NCBI GenBank assembly: GCA_017626325.1
Contig: JAGAIZ010000073.1
Span: 1-33,048 of the forward strand
Reading direction: 5' to 3'
DNA: 33,048 bases
DNA from: Lachnospiraceae bacterium
GTDB taxonomy: Bacteria; Bacillota; Clostridia; Lachnospirales; Lachnospiraceae
Shown: positions 9,745 to 15,892 of the stretch, one piece after another
Position numbering within the stretch: the stretch's first letter is position 1
Layout of the letters: every line of letters begins with the position of its first letter
Notes under the pieces: generated by a model
The model's input: the letters and a program-made list of their open reading frames with translations, nothing else
What the model was told of the DNA's origin: nothing
The model's database searches: none
Program-made: the position numbers and the translations under genes

Positions 9745-9874
9745 TCCGTTCGTTTCAACGGACAAACTTGTAAAGTACATAAGGTATTCTCCGGCTGTCA
9801 CCGGAGAGACAGGCCCTACTTGGCAAGATATTTCATCTGCTTACGCAGAAATATTACTACCAGGAGGAAGCAAA
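9745..9874 (+). promoter_or_regulatory. Long structured 5' leader of the ABC exporter operon
   Basis: About 130 nt separate the -10 box from ATG 9875. Three hairpins can be drawn: TCCGTT (9745-9750)/AACGGA (9757-9762); TCTCCGG (9788-9794)/CCGGAGA (9801-9807); and ATATTT-cat-CTGC (9828-9840)/GCAG-AAATAT (9845-9854). The last ends nine bases before the GGAGG at 9863-9867. I compared the sequence from memory with common riboswitch cores (guanidine, TPP, SAM, fluoride, THF) and saw no match. No U-tract terminator is visible, so any control would act on translation. Confidence 0.45.
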
Positions 9875-10774
9875 ATGATTACGATGGAACATGTATACAA
9901 ATCGTACAGAGTAGCAAAGAGAAACGCAGGCATGAAGGAAGCCTGCAAAGCATTGCTCCGCAGGGAGACCCAGACCGTTCAGGCATTGTCTGATATAAGC
10001 TTTGCTATTGCGGATGGGGAAATGGTGGGATATATCGGTCCCAATGGAGCGGGCAAAAGTTCTACAATCAAAATCTTGAGCGGGATTCTCACGCCGGACA
10101 GCGGAAGCTGTCTGATTGACGGCAGAGTGCCATGGAAAGACCGCAGGGAGCATGTGCGGCAGATCGGCGTGGTGTTCGGTCAGCGTTCCCAGCTCTGGTG
10201 GGACGTTCCGGTGCTAGACTCTTTCGAACTTCTCAAGGACATTTATTCTATTTCCCAATATGATTATCAGCATAATTTAGAGGAACTGACACAATTACTT
10301 CATTTGCAGGAACTGTTGAAAATACCGGTCAGACAATTGTCTTTGGGACAGCGGATGCGGTGTGAATTGGCGGCATCTTTGCTGCATTCGCCCCGGGTGC
10401 TGTTCTTAGATGAGCCGACTATCGGACTGGACGCGGTTTCCAAGCTGGCCGTGCGGGAGTTTATACAGCGGCTGAATGCGGCGCATAAGACAACCGTTAT
10501 TCTGACGACGCACGACATGCAGGATATTGAAGCGCTGACGAAGCGGATTATATTGATTGGAAAAGGCCGCGTATTACTGGACGGCACGTTAGAGGATATG
10601 TGTTTGTTGGCAGGGAAACCTCAAAGTGAAGAATCACGGTTTGGTACGAAGAAGCATGAGAGCATGGCTTTCCGGCAAAACGCGGATAAAACAGAAGCAG
10701 AAGACGACACGGCTTCTGAAAACGATCTGGACAGGATCGTGGCCAGTCTGTATCAGAAGTTAGAGATTCTGTAA
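9875..10774 (+). CDS. ABC-2 exporter ATPase (COG4586-like)
   Basis: ATP-binding subunit of an ABC exporter, 299 aa. The frame is open from 9707, but ATG 9875 has GGAGG at 9863-9867 and begins MITMEHVYKSYRV, a normal ABC N-terminus. It shows Walker A GPNGAGKSS, a Q-loop stretch VFGQRSQLWWDVPV typical of the COG4586 subgroup, signature LSLGQRMRCEL, Walker B VLFLDEPTIGLD and the switch histidine in TTHD. After residue ~250 comes a charged linker and a C-terminal tail ending DRIVASLYQKLEIL. Two PF06182-like permeases follow, the usual three-gene set. The substrate is unknown; relatives are annotated as uncharacterised or drug/viologen-type exporters. A free AAAGGAGG directly follows the stop codon. 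Confidence 0.93.
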   Translation: MITMEHVYKSYRVAKRNAGMKEACKALLRRETQTVQALSDISFAIADGEMVGYIGPNGAGKSSTIKILSGILTPDSGSCLIDGRVPWKDRREHVRQIGVVFGQRSQLWWDVPVLDSFELLKDIYSISQYDYQHNLEELTQLLHLQELLKIPVRQLSLGQRMRCELAASLLHSPRVLFLDEPTIGLDAVSKLAVREFIQRLNAAHKTTVILTTHDMQDIEALTKRIILIGKGRVLLDGTLEDMCLLAGKPQSEESRFGTKKHESMAFRQNADKTEAEDDTASENDLDRIVASLYQKLEIL

Positions 10775-10783
10775 AGGAGGATA

Positions 10784-10820
10784 GATTGAGAAATCACTCT
10801 GATGAGCTGATTTCTCAATC
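10784..10820 (+). repeat. Dispersed intergenic hairpin element, copy 1
   Basis: Arms GATTGAGAAATCACTC and GAGCTGATTTCTCAATC (one bulged C) enclose TGAT. The core ATCACTCTGATGAGCTG recurs exactly at 26173-26189, and with two changes near 18607. It starts ten bases after the ATPase stop codon. Confidence 0.6.
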
Positions 10821-10916
10821 GACAATTTGAGTCAGAGCCTCAAATTGACTTGATCGCAGTCGGAAATTCGATATTTCCGACGCGTGTCATCGCAATAAAT
10901 TGCTCTGACATGGAGG
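10784..10916 (+). promoter_or_regulatory. Four tandem hairpins tiling the ATPase-permease spacer
   Basis: Almost every base between the two genes belongs to one of four consecutive hairpins. H1: 10784-10799 with 10804-10820, 16 bp, one bulged C, loop TGAT. H2: CAATTTGAG (10823-10831)/CTCAAATTG (10839-10847), loop TCAGAGC. H3: GTCGGAAAT (10859-10867)/ATTTCCGAC (10873-10881), extended by CGC/GCG. H4: TGTCA-tc-GCAAT (10885-10896)/ATTGC-tc-TGACA (10899-10910). The Shine-Dalgarno GGAGG is at 10912-10916. GTCAGAGC around the H2 loop (10831-10838) is perfectly complementary to GCTCTGAC (10902-10909) beside the Shine-Dalgarno, and its TCAGAG can also pair with CTCTGA in the H1 apical region. This looks like a translational control element or intraoperon stabiliser. 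Confidence 0.55.
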
Positions 10917-10922
10917 ATTAGG

Positions 10923-11747
10923 ATGAAAGCAAATGGAAATTCTTTGCGCAAATATTTTTCCTTCTTTCGGATGCGGTTTCAGATGGGATTGCAGTACCGC
11001 GCTGCGGCGGCCGGAGGCTGTGTAACGCAGTTTCTATGGGGGATTATGGAATGTCTGGCGTTCAGGGCTTTTTATGAGGCGGATGAGAGCGCTTTCCCGA
11101 TGGCATTTTCATCGGTGGTAGCGTATGTATGGCTGCGGGAAGCGTTTTTTGCCCTTTTCACGACGTGGAACACAGACAATGAACTCTTTGACAGCGTTAT
11201 CAACGGCAATATTGCCTATGAATTGTGCCGTCCATTGTCTGTGTATCGTATGTGGTTTGCGAGAACGGCCGGGAACCGCCTTGCGAACGCGGCGCTTCGA
11301 TGTGTCCCGATATTGTTTGCGGCATTTCTGCTGCCGGAGCCTTTTCGGATGACGCTGCCGGTAAATGTGCAGAGTATGCTGCTTTTTATCATAACGATGT
11401 TTCTTGGCGCCGGTGTTACGGTTGCATTCTGTATGTTTGTGTATCTTCTTGCCTTTTTTACGATATCGCCTCAGGGACTGCGGATGGTGTTCACGGCTAT
11501 GGTACAATTTCTGTCGGGGGCGATTATTCCGCTGTCTTTTATGCCGGACAGCGTCAGGCGGGTTCTGGAGCTTCTGCCTTTTGCGGGGATGTTCAATGTA
11601 CCGCTCCGCATCTACAGCGGCGATCTTGTGGGCGCTAAGATGCTTCGGGCAATAGGGATGCAGATTTTCTGGCTGGTACTGTTGACAGCCTGCGGAAAGC
11701 TTCTGTGCCGTGCGGCAGAGCGCAGAATCGTAGTGCAGGGCGGATAA
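10923..11747 (+). CDS. ABC-2 family exporter permease (PF06182-like), subunit 1
   Basis: Integral membrane permease, 274 aa, of the three-gene exporter. Hydrophobic segments are seen at about residues 28-50, 57-80, 115-135, 143-170, 177-205 and 235-262, which fits six helices. The stretch NTDNELFDSVINGNIAYELCRPLSVYRMWF is the conserved cytoplasmic region (I/D-x-G-x-I-x-x-x-L-x-R-P) of ABC2_membrane_6 proteins, thought to contact the ATPase. ATG 10923 has GGAGG at 10912-10916. The 148-bp gap from the ATPase is full of hairpins, while the gap to the second permease is 51 bp. Substrate unknown. Confidence 0.88.
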   Translation: MKANGNSLRKYFSFFRMRFQMGLQYRAAAAGGCVTQFLWGIMECLAFRAFYEADESAFPMAFSSVVAYVWLREAFFALFTTWNTDNELFDSVINGNIAYELCRPLSVYRMWFARTAGNRLANAALRCVPILFAAFLLPEPFRMTLPVNVQSMLLFIITMFLGAGVTVAFCMFVYLLAFFTISPQGLRMVFTAMVQFLSGAIIPLSFMPDSVRRVLELLPFAGMFNVPLRIYSGDLVGAKMLRAIGMQIFWLVLLTACGKLLCRAAERRIVVQGG

Positions 11748-11773
11748 AGAAAGAGTGCCGTGCCGCTGTACTG

Positions 11774-11795
11774 AATTGTTCTGACAGGGAGGATT
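11774..11795 (+). promoter_or_regulatory. Translation-initiation block shared by both permease genes
   Basis: The 22 bases before the second permease match the 22 before the first (10898-10919) at 20 positions: AATTG, then TCTGACA, then GGAGGATT, each ending 3 nt before the ATG. The conserved TCTGAC can pair with the H2 loop region GTCAGAG at 10831-10837 (one G-U). Confidence 0.5.
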
Positions 11796-11798
11796 GAT

Positions 11799-12596
11799 AT
11801 GAACACGCTATACAAAAATATATCGCTTTATTTTCATTATATTTCTATCGTTCTGCGCAGCGTTATGCAGTATAAGACTTCTTTTTTTCTGACGGTGGCG
11901 GGGCGGTTCCTGGTATCATTTAACGGGATTCTGGGCGTATACTTTATTTTTGCGCGCTTCCATCAGGTCAGAAATTATGGTCTCGGGGAAGTTTTTCTGT
12001 GCTATGCTGTGATACAGATGGATTTTGCGTTGGCGGAATGTTTTGCAGGCGGATTCCTGCGGTTCCCCGGCATGATACGGCGGGGAGAGTTTGACAGGAT
12101 TTTGTTAAGACCGTGCAGCGCGGTTCTGCAGATCCTGGGCAGCCAGTTTGAAATCAGCCGCATCGGGCTGATCATACAGGCGGTGCTGATGTTTGGGTAT
12201 GGGATGGCGGTCAGTCCGATTGCATGGACGCCCGGCAGAGTCGCGGCGGTAGTACTGATGCTGCTTGGCGGGACGCTGCTTTTTAGCGCTGTCTTTATGC
12301 TGGAAGCGGCAGTCAGCTTCTTTACGCTGGAGGGACTGGAAGCAGCGAATATTCTGACCTACGGCGCGCAGGAGCACGGGAAATATCCGATTGATATTTA
12401 TGGCGGGCGTATGATGAAGATATGTACGTACATGATTCCGTATACTCTGATCCAATATTATCCGCTGCAATATCTGCTGGGACGTACGCAGCGCTGGTAT
12501 TATGGGCTGTATCCTCTTGGTGTGGTGCTCTTTCTGACTGTCTGCGTGGGCGTATGGAGACTGGGAATGCACAATTATCAGTCAGCGGGGTCATGA
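11799..12596 (+). CDS. ABC-2 family exporter permease (COG3694-like), subunit 2
   Basis: Second permease of the exporter, 265 aa. It starts ATG 11799 behind GGGAGG. Hydrophobic segments lie at about residues 23-50, 55-80, 110-135, 140-170 and 225-258. The cytoplasmic motif FPGMIRRGEFDRILLRPCSAVLQ is the counterpart of the GNIAYELCRPLS region in subunit 1 and is typical of PF06182 proteins. The two permeases share little sequence beyond fold and motif, so they probably form a heterodimer over an ATPase dimer. The last codons lie within a strong hairpin (12578-12613) that appears to end the operon. Confidence 0.88.
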   Translation: MNTLYKNISLYFHYISIVLRSVMQYKTSFFLTVAGRFLVSFNGILGVYFIFARFHQVRNYGLGEVFLCYAVIQMDFALAECFAGGFLRFPGMIRRGEFDRILLRPCSAVLQILGSQFEISRIGLIIQAVLMFGYGMAVSPIAWTPGRVAAVVLMLLGGTLLFSAVFMLEAAVSFFTLEGLEAANILTYGAQEHGKYPIDIYGGRMMKICTYMIPYTLIQYYPLQYLLGRTQRWYYGLYPLGVVLFLTVCVGVWRLGMHNYQSAGS

Positions 12597-12613
12597 GATG
12601 CCCTGTTGACTGA
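12578..12613 (+). terminator. Hairpin at the end of the ABC exporter operon
   Basis: TCAGTCA-g-CGGGG (12578-12590) pairs with CCCTG-t-TGACTGA (12601-12613), 12 bp with one mismatch and one G-T, loop of 10 nt containing the stop codon. It lacks a U tract, so it may be a 3'-end stabiliser rather than an intrinsic terminator. Confidence 0.4.
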
Positions 12614-12635
12614 CGATAAATACAGAAATTTTCAT

Positions 12636-12665
12636 TGTTCTAACTTTATGATGGTATGTTATAAT
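12636..12665 (+). promoter_or_regulatory. Extended -10 promoter of the nitroreductase gene
   Basis: TATAAT (12660-12665) is preceded by TG at 12657-12658, an extended -10. The -35 is weak (TGTTCT at 12636-12641, 18-bp spacing). It precedes the nitroreductase start by ~117 bp. Confidence 0.6.
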
Positions 12666-12781
12666 GGAACAGGTAACTTGCCGCAGTTCTCAGCGAAGGT
12701 ATGACGCGCCGCAGGACGGTGCAGGTTCCGAAGCGATACATAACAGGAGACAGGGGTGGGCGCCCCGGAATGGAGGAAAAT

Positions 12782-13312
12782 ATGGGTGAAGTGATAAAGG
12801 CAATTGCAAAAAGGAGTTCTACGAGAGGGTATACGGCAGAGCCGGTAACGGAAGAAGAACTGCGTATTCTGTTAGAAGCAGGTCTGCAGGCTCCCACCGC
12901 CGCAAATAAACAGGAGATTCATTTTACAGTGTTAAAAGGGAACCATCCGGTTTTGCAGGAAATTGAGGAAGACAAAAACAAACTGCGCGGCATCTTGGCG
13001 TTGGAGCACAATTTCTATTATGAAGCGCCGGTGGTTATCATATTGAGCGCAGACCGTGATTTCAGATGGAGTGTCCTGGATGCGGGTATCGCGGTAGAGA
13101 ATATGTCGCTGGCAGCGGAAGAGCTTGGACTTGGAAGTTTGATTATCGGCTGTATCTACGACGCGCTTCGCGGTGAGAAACAGGAGTACTATTCCAAAGC
13201 CCTGCAGCTTCCTGACAATTATGAGTATGAGATCGCGATCGCGGTGGGACATAAGGCGGTCAGTAAGGAGCCGCATACCTACGACGCTGCCGCGCAGATC
13301 ACCTATCTGTAA
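12782..13312 (+). CDS. Nitroreductase-family flavoprotein
   Basis: FMN-dependent oxidoreductase of the nitroreductase fold, 176 aa from the chosen start. The N-terminal RSSTRGYTAEPVTEEEL is the FMN-phosphate binding signature, followed by GLQAPTAANKQE. The later IAVENMSLAAEELGLGSLIIG is the second cofactor-binding stretch, with a C-terminal AVGHKA. The frame is open from 12701. ATG 12782 is preferred because GGAGG (12772-12776) is correctly spaced; ATG 12770 would add only MEEN. The physiological substrate cannot be told; the compact size resembles small anaerobe enzymes acting on quinones, nitro compounds or flavins. The 3' end overlaps the convergent HD-domain gene by 14 bp. Confidence 0.9.
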   Translation: MGEVIKAIAKRSSTRGYTAEPVTEEELRILLEAGLQAPTAANKQEIHFTVLKGNHPVLQEIEEDKNKLRGILALEHNFYYEAPVVIILSADRDFRWSVLDAGIAVENMSLAAEELGLGSLIIGCIYDALRGEKQEYYSKALQLPDNYEYEIAIAVGHKAVSKEPHTYDAAAQITYL

Positions 13313-13823
13313 GAGACAGTGAAAACATGGTCCTGCAAATCTGGCTTCCTGTCTTAGTGCGGAATACATTTCGAAGCATGGCTTCCACGGCATCTTCGGG
13401 AAGCTGGTCTTCGTAAAGATTTACCAGCGCGTCCGCCTCCAGCAGGATGCGGTAGTCCATTCCGTCCACCTGGTCATAGGTGTGATGGTGGGCTACCAGG
13501 AAACAAACTCTGTCCGTGATATCGGGAGCAAAACCGATGGCTGAGAGCATTTCACGGGCAGGGGCGGGGCCTTCCTGTTCCTGTAGTTTACCGCTGCAGT
13601 TACCGTATTTTGCTTCTGCAGGGCGGATGCCGATGTCGTGCACCAGCGCAGCCGCTTCTAAGAGGAACAGTGTCTTCTCCTCTAATTTTTCTCCGATACC
13701 GATTGTTCTGGCGAAGCTGTGCACTTTGATAAAGTGCTGGATTCGTTTGGGGTCGCCTTTATCATATGCAATCATGGCTTCTGTAAGCTTATAGAGCATA
13801 TCTTGATTCTGATCAGTATTCAT
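13299..13823 (-). CDS. HD-domain phosphohydrolase-like protein
   Basis: The only minus-strand gene in the window, 174 aa. Metal-binding residues of the HD superfamily are visible: H35, the H62-D63 doublet in LVHDIG, the H112-H114 run in AHHHT and D131 in LLEADALVN. Members hydrolyse phosphate esters of nucleotides or small molecules; the substrate here is unknown. The pattern resembles small stand-alone HD proteins of Clostridia. The start at 13823 is preceded on the minus strand by AGAAAGGA. A strong promoter (13872-13900, minus) serves it. It is divergent from the sigma-factor gene and convergent with the nitroreductase, overlapping that gene by 14 bp. Confidence 0.88.
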   Translation of the reverse strand: MNTDQNQDMLYKLTEAMIAYDKGDPKRIQHFIKVHSFARTIGIGEKLEEKTLFLLEAAALVHDIGIRPAEAKYGNCSGKLQEQEGPAPAREMLSAIGFAPDITDRVCFLVAHHHTYDQVDGMDYRILLEADALVNLYEDQLPEDAVEAMLRNVFRTKTGSQICRTMFSLSLTDR

Positions 13824-13871
13824 GGCCTGGTCCTTTCTGAAAGTCTGTTTTGTCCTGATTTTCTTCCCTAA

Positions 13872-13900
13872 ATCATAGAGTTGGATATAATAAATGTCAA
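13872..13900 (-). promoter_or_regulatory. Sigma-A promoter of the HD-domain gene
   Basis: On the minus strand a perfect TTGACA (complement of 13895-13900), a 17-bp spacer and TATGAT (complement of 13872-13877) lie about 50 bp before the ATG. AT-rich repeats directly upstream could act as an UP element. Confidence 0.8.
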
Positions 13901-13908
13901 GCCTGAAA

Positions 13909-13958
13909 ATAATTCATAATTTATATAAGGATAATTCATATGATTGAAAATAATTCAA
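13909..13958 (+). repeat. Three phased ATAATTCA direct repeats between divergent promoters
   Basis: ATAATTCAT at 13909-13917 and 13931-13939, and ATAATTCAA at 13950-13958. Start-to-start distances are 22 and 19 bp, about two helical turns, so all three face the same side of the DNA. They lie between the HD-gene promoter and the sigma-factor promoter and could be operator sites or an UP element. Confidence 0.5.
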
Positions 13959-13963
13959 ATAGC

Positions 13964-13992
13964 TGAAACTTTTTACAAAGTTATAAGGTCTA
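13964..13992 (+). promoter_or_regulatory. ECF-type autoregulatory promoter of sigV-rsiV
   Basis: TGAAAC (13964-13969) and GGTCTA (13987-13992) are 17 bp apart. ECF sigma factors of the SigV/SigM/SigW group use TGAAAC and CGTC-like boxes at this spacing, so this fits autoregulation. The leader that follows has small GC-rich hairpins (for example GGCAT/ATGCC near 14013-14032) before AAGGAGG at 14081-14087. Confidence 0.6.
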
Positions 13993-14096
13993 ACTATTAG
14001 TCTGCAAAGCCCGGGGCATAAAGGAAAGATGCCGACCGGAGCGCCGGCTGGTCTGACATCGGTTCGGATATGAGGAACAAAAGGAGGTAAGGAAAC

Positions 14097-14618
14097 TTGC
14101 AAGGGTTTGGCAATAAGAAGAGAAGCAATGAGAAAATTATCGAACAGGTCATATTAGAGCAGTATAACCAATATTACAGGCTGGCATACAGTTACGTACA
14201 CAACGAAGCGGATGCCTGCGACATCGTACAAAGCGGCGCGTATAAGGCGCTCAGGAGCAGTCATACGCTTCACAGTCAGCAGTATGCCGCGACGTGGGTA
14301 TACCGGATTATGCTCAACGAAATATTCAGCTATTTCGCGAAACCACAGTGGGAGTCCTATGAATATTTGCAGGAGGAGAAAGGGAAGGAGGCACAGTCTG
14401 CGGAAGACAGCTACCGGAATGTGGATTTGCACAGGGCGCTTGACGCGCTTTCTCCTCAGGATAAGGCGATTGTTATTCTGCGGTATTTTGAGGATAAGAA
14501 GCTGGAGGAAATTGCAGATATTCTGAATTTGAATGTCAGCACTGTGAAAAGCAGACTGTACCGCAGCATGGAGAAGCTGCGCAGACAGTTGTCGGAAGAG
14601 ACGGGCATCAATCAATAG
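14097..14618 (+). CDS. sigV: ECF sigma factor, SigV-like
   Basis: RNA polymerase sigma factor of the extracytoplasmic-function type, 173 aa. Region 2 covers residues ~15-85 (EQYNQYYRLAYSYVHNEADACDIVQ, the -10 recognition and core-binding part) and region 4 covers ~115-168 (LDALSPQDKAIVILRYFEDKKL, then a helix-turn-helix LEEIADILNLNVSTVKSRLYR). The start is TTG 14097, nine bases after the AAGGAGG at 14081-14087; the nearby ATG is out of frame. The gene just downstream is an RsiV-like membrane anti-sigma factor, so the pair is assigned to the SigV class. In Bacillus subtilis that class answers lysozyme attack on the wall. Its own promoter box fits autoregulation. Confidence 0.88.
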   Translation: MQGFGNKKRSNEKIIEQVILEQYNQYYRLAYSYVHNEADACDIVQSGAYKALRSSHTLHSQQYAATWVYRIMLNEIFSYFAKPQWESYEYLQEEKGKEAQSAEDSYRNVDLHRALDALSPQDKAIVILRYFEDKKLEEIADILNLNVSTVKSRLYRSMEKLRRQLSEETGINQ

Positions 14619-14720
14619 ACGAAGCGGGAAGAAAACCGAAGAAAAACAAAATCAATATCTTTAAAGTAAATAGAAGTCACAAGGATATACCTGAATAAAC
14701 AGAGAAAGGCAGGACATTCA

Positions 14721-15662
14721 ATGAAAGATAATATTTTAACCATGCAGGCGAAAGCGGAAGACAGCGCGGCGCTGGAGGCTGCCAGAACAGAATACAGGAA
14801 AGTGCAGATGTCCGGGGAACAACTGCAGGAATTGAAAGAGACGATAGAACAGGCGAAAAGAGAAAACTGGCAGGAGAAAAGCCAGGGGAGAGCGCCGCGT
14901 TATGTGGCGGCAGCTTTGGCTGCGGCAGCGCTTGTGTTTGTGATCGTACCCAATACGTCAGCGGCGGCAGCCTATGCGATGGAGAAGCTGCCGATCATCG
15001 GTTCTCTTGTAAGGGTAGTGACCTTCCGGGATTATGAATATGAGGATGAGAGGAACAGAGCCGTTATCGACGTGCCCAAGATAGAGGTGGAGCAGGCGGA
15101 CACAGAAGGACTTGAGGAAGACGTCAGGGAAGAACTGGAAAAGAGTACAGAAGAGATAAACGCGGAAATCGAAGAAATCAGCGGCAGGTTAGTACAGGAA
15201 TTTAAGGCTTCCATGGAAAATGAAATGGGATATCAGGATCTTATGGTGCAGAGCGAAGTGCTGGCCACGACGCAGGATTATTTTACTTTGAAGCTGCTCT
15301 GTTATCAGGGAGCGGGCAGCGGCTATCAGTTCAATTACTATTACACCATCGACCTGAATACCGGAGAGAGGCTGAAACTGAAAGACCTGTTTGCAGAAGG
15401 GGCGGACTATATTACGCCTATCAGCGATAATATTAAGGAACAGATGCGGGCACAGATGGCGGCTGATGAAAATGTGATATACTGGCTGGATCAGGAAGTG
15501 GAGGAGTGGAATTTTCAGTCCATTACAGAGGATGTCTCTTTCTATCTGAATGAGAATAATAATGTGGTAATCGGCTTCAATGAGGGAGATGTGGCGCCGA
15601 TGTATATGGGAACGGTGGAATTTGAAATACCGGCGGATATTTTAGAAAATATCAGAAAGTGA
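14721..15662 (+). CDS. rsiV: RsiV-like membrane anti-sigma factor (DUF3298)
   Basis: Anti-sigma factor, 313 aa, start ATG 14721 behind AGGCAGGA. The N-terminal ~55 residues are cytoplasmic and charged and would bind the sigma factor. One membrane helix lies at ~61-78. The extracellular part (~90-313) carries a DUF3298-type domain (FNYYYTIDLNTGERLKLKDLF ... NNVVIGFNEGDVAPMYMG), the ligand-binding module of RsiV. Directly after the helix is AAAYA (82-86), an A-x-A site fit for signal peptidase; in B. subtilis, signal peptidase cuts RsiV once lysozyme binds, starting regulated proteolysis. The same mechanism here is an inference. It sits 102 bp after the sigma gene, in the same operon. Confidence 0.85.
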   Translation: MKDNILTMQAKAEDSAALEAARTEYRKVQMSGEQLQELKETIEQAKRENWQEKSQGRAPRYVAAALAAAALVFVIVPNTSAAAAYAMEKLPIIGSLVRVVTFRDYEYEDERNRAVIDVPKIEVEQADTEGLEEDVREELEKSTEEINAEIEEISGRLVQEFKASMENEMGYQDLMVQSEVLATTQDYFTLKLLCYQGAGSGYQFNYYYTIDLNTGERLKLKDLFAEGADYITPISDNIKEQMRAQMAADENVIYWLDQEVEEWNFQSITEDVSFYLNENNNVVIGFNEGDVAPMYMGTVEFEIPADILENIRK

Positions 15663-15757
15663 AACTTTTTGCATGATTCATTCGTATTCTATATGCAGAA
15701 CAGACAGGAAAGTTTTGTTTTTATTTGCAAAAATTCTTAAAAAATTGTGAAAGCACT

Positions 15758-15807
15758 TTGAAAAACTCTTTCTTTGGGTTATAATGTATGCAGCAAATTG
15801 CGCAATT
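15758..15807 (+). promoter_or_regulatory. Promoter of the mbl-flagellar rod operon with downstream palindrome
   Basis: TTGAAA (15758-15763) and a perfect TATAAT (15780-15785) are 16 bp apart (17 if TTTGAA is used). A perfect 12-bp palindrome AATTGCGCAATT (15796-15807) covers the first transcribed bases and could be an operator. The leader also has CCAATTA (15812-15818)/TAATTGG (15843-15849). Confidence 0.7.
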
Positions 15808-15892
15808 CTATCCAATTAGCTGTTTTATGTTTAGTTTGGTGGTAATTGGAAATTATGTAATATAGATGCCGGAAGAAAGGGGTACGTTTAAA

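Noticed and set aside
10798-10807. CTGATGAG in the hairpin elements as a hammerhead ribozyme core
   Set aside because: The required GAAA after stem II and the cleavage-site strand are absent; the motif is just the hairpin apex.
10786-10830. A leader peptide starting TTG behind AAAGGAGG (MRNHSDEL...), similar in copy 2 of the hairpin element
   Set aside because: The peptide similarity follows from the identical hairpin core; the degenerate copy near 18610 has a TAA at the matching place, so the conserved thing is the DNA/RNA structure.
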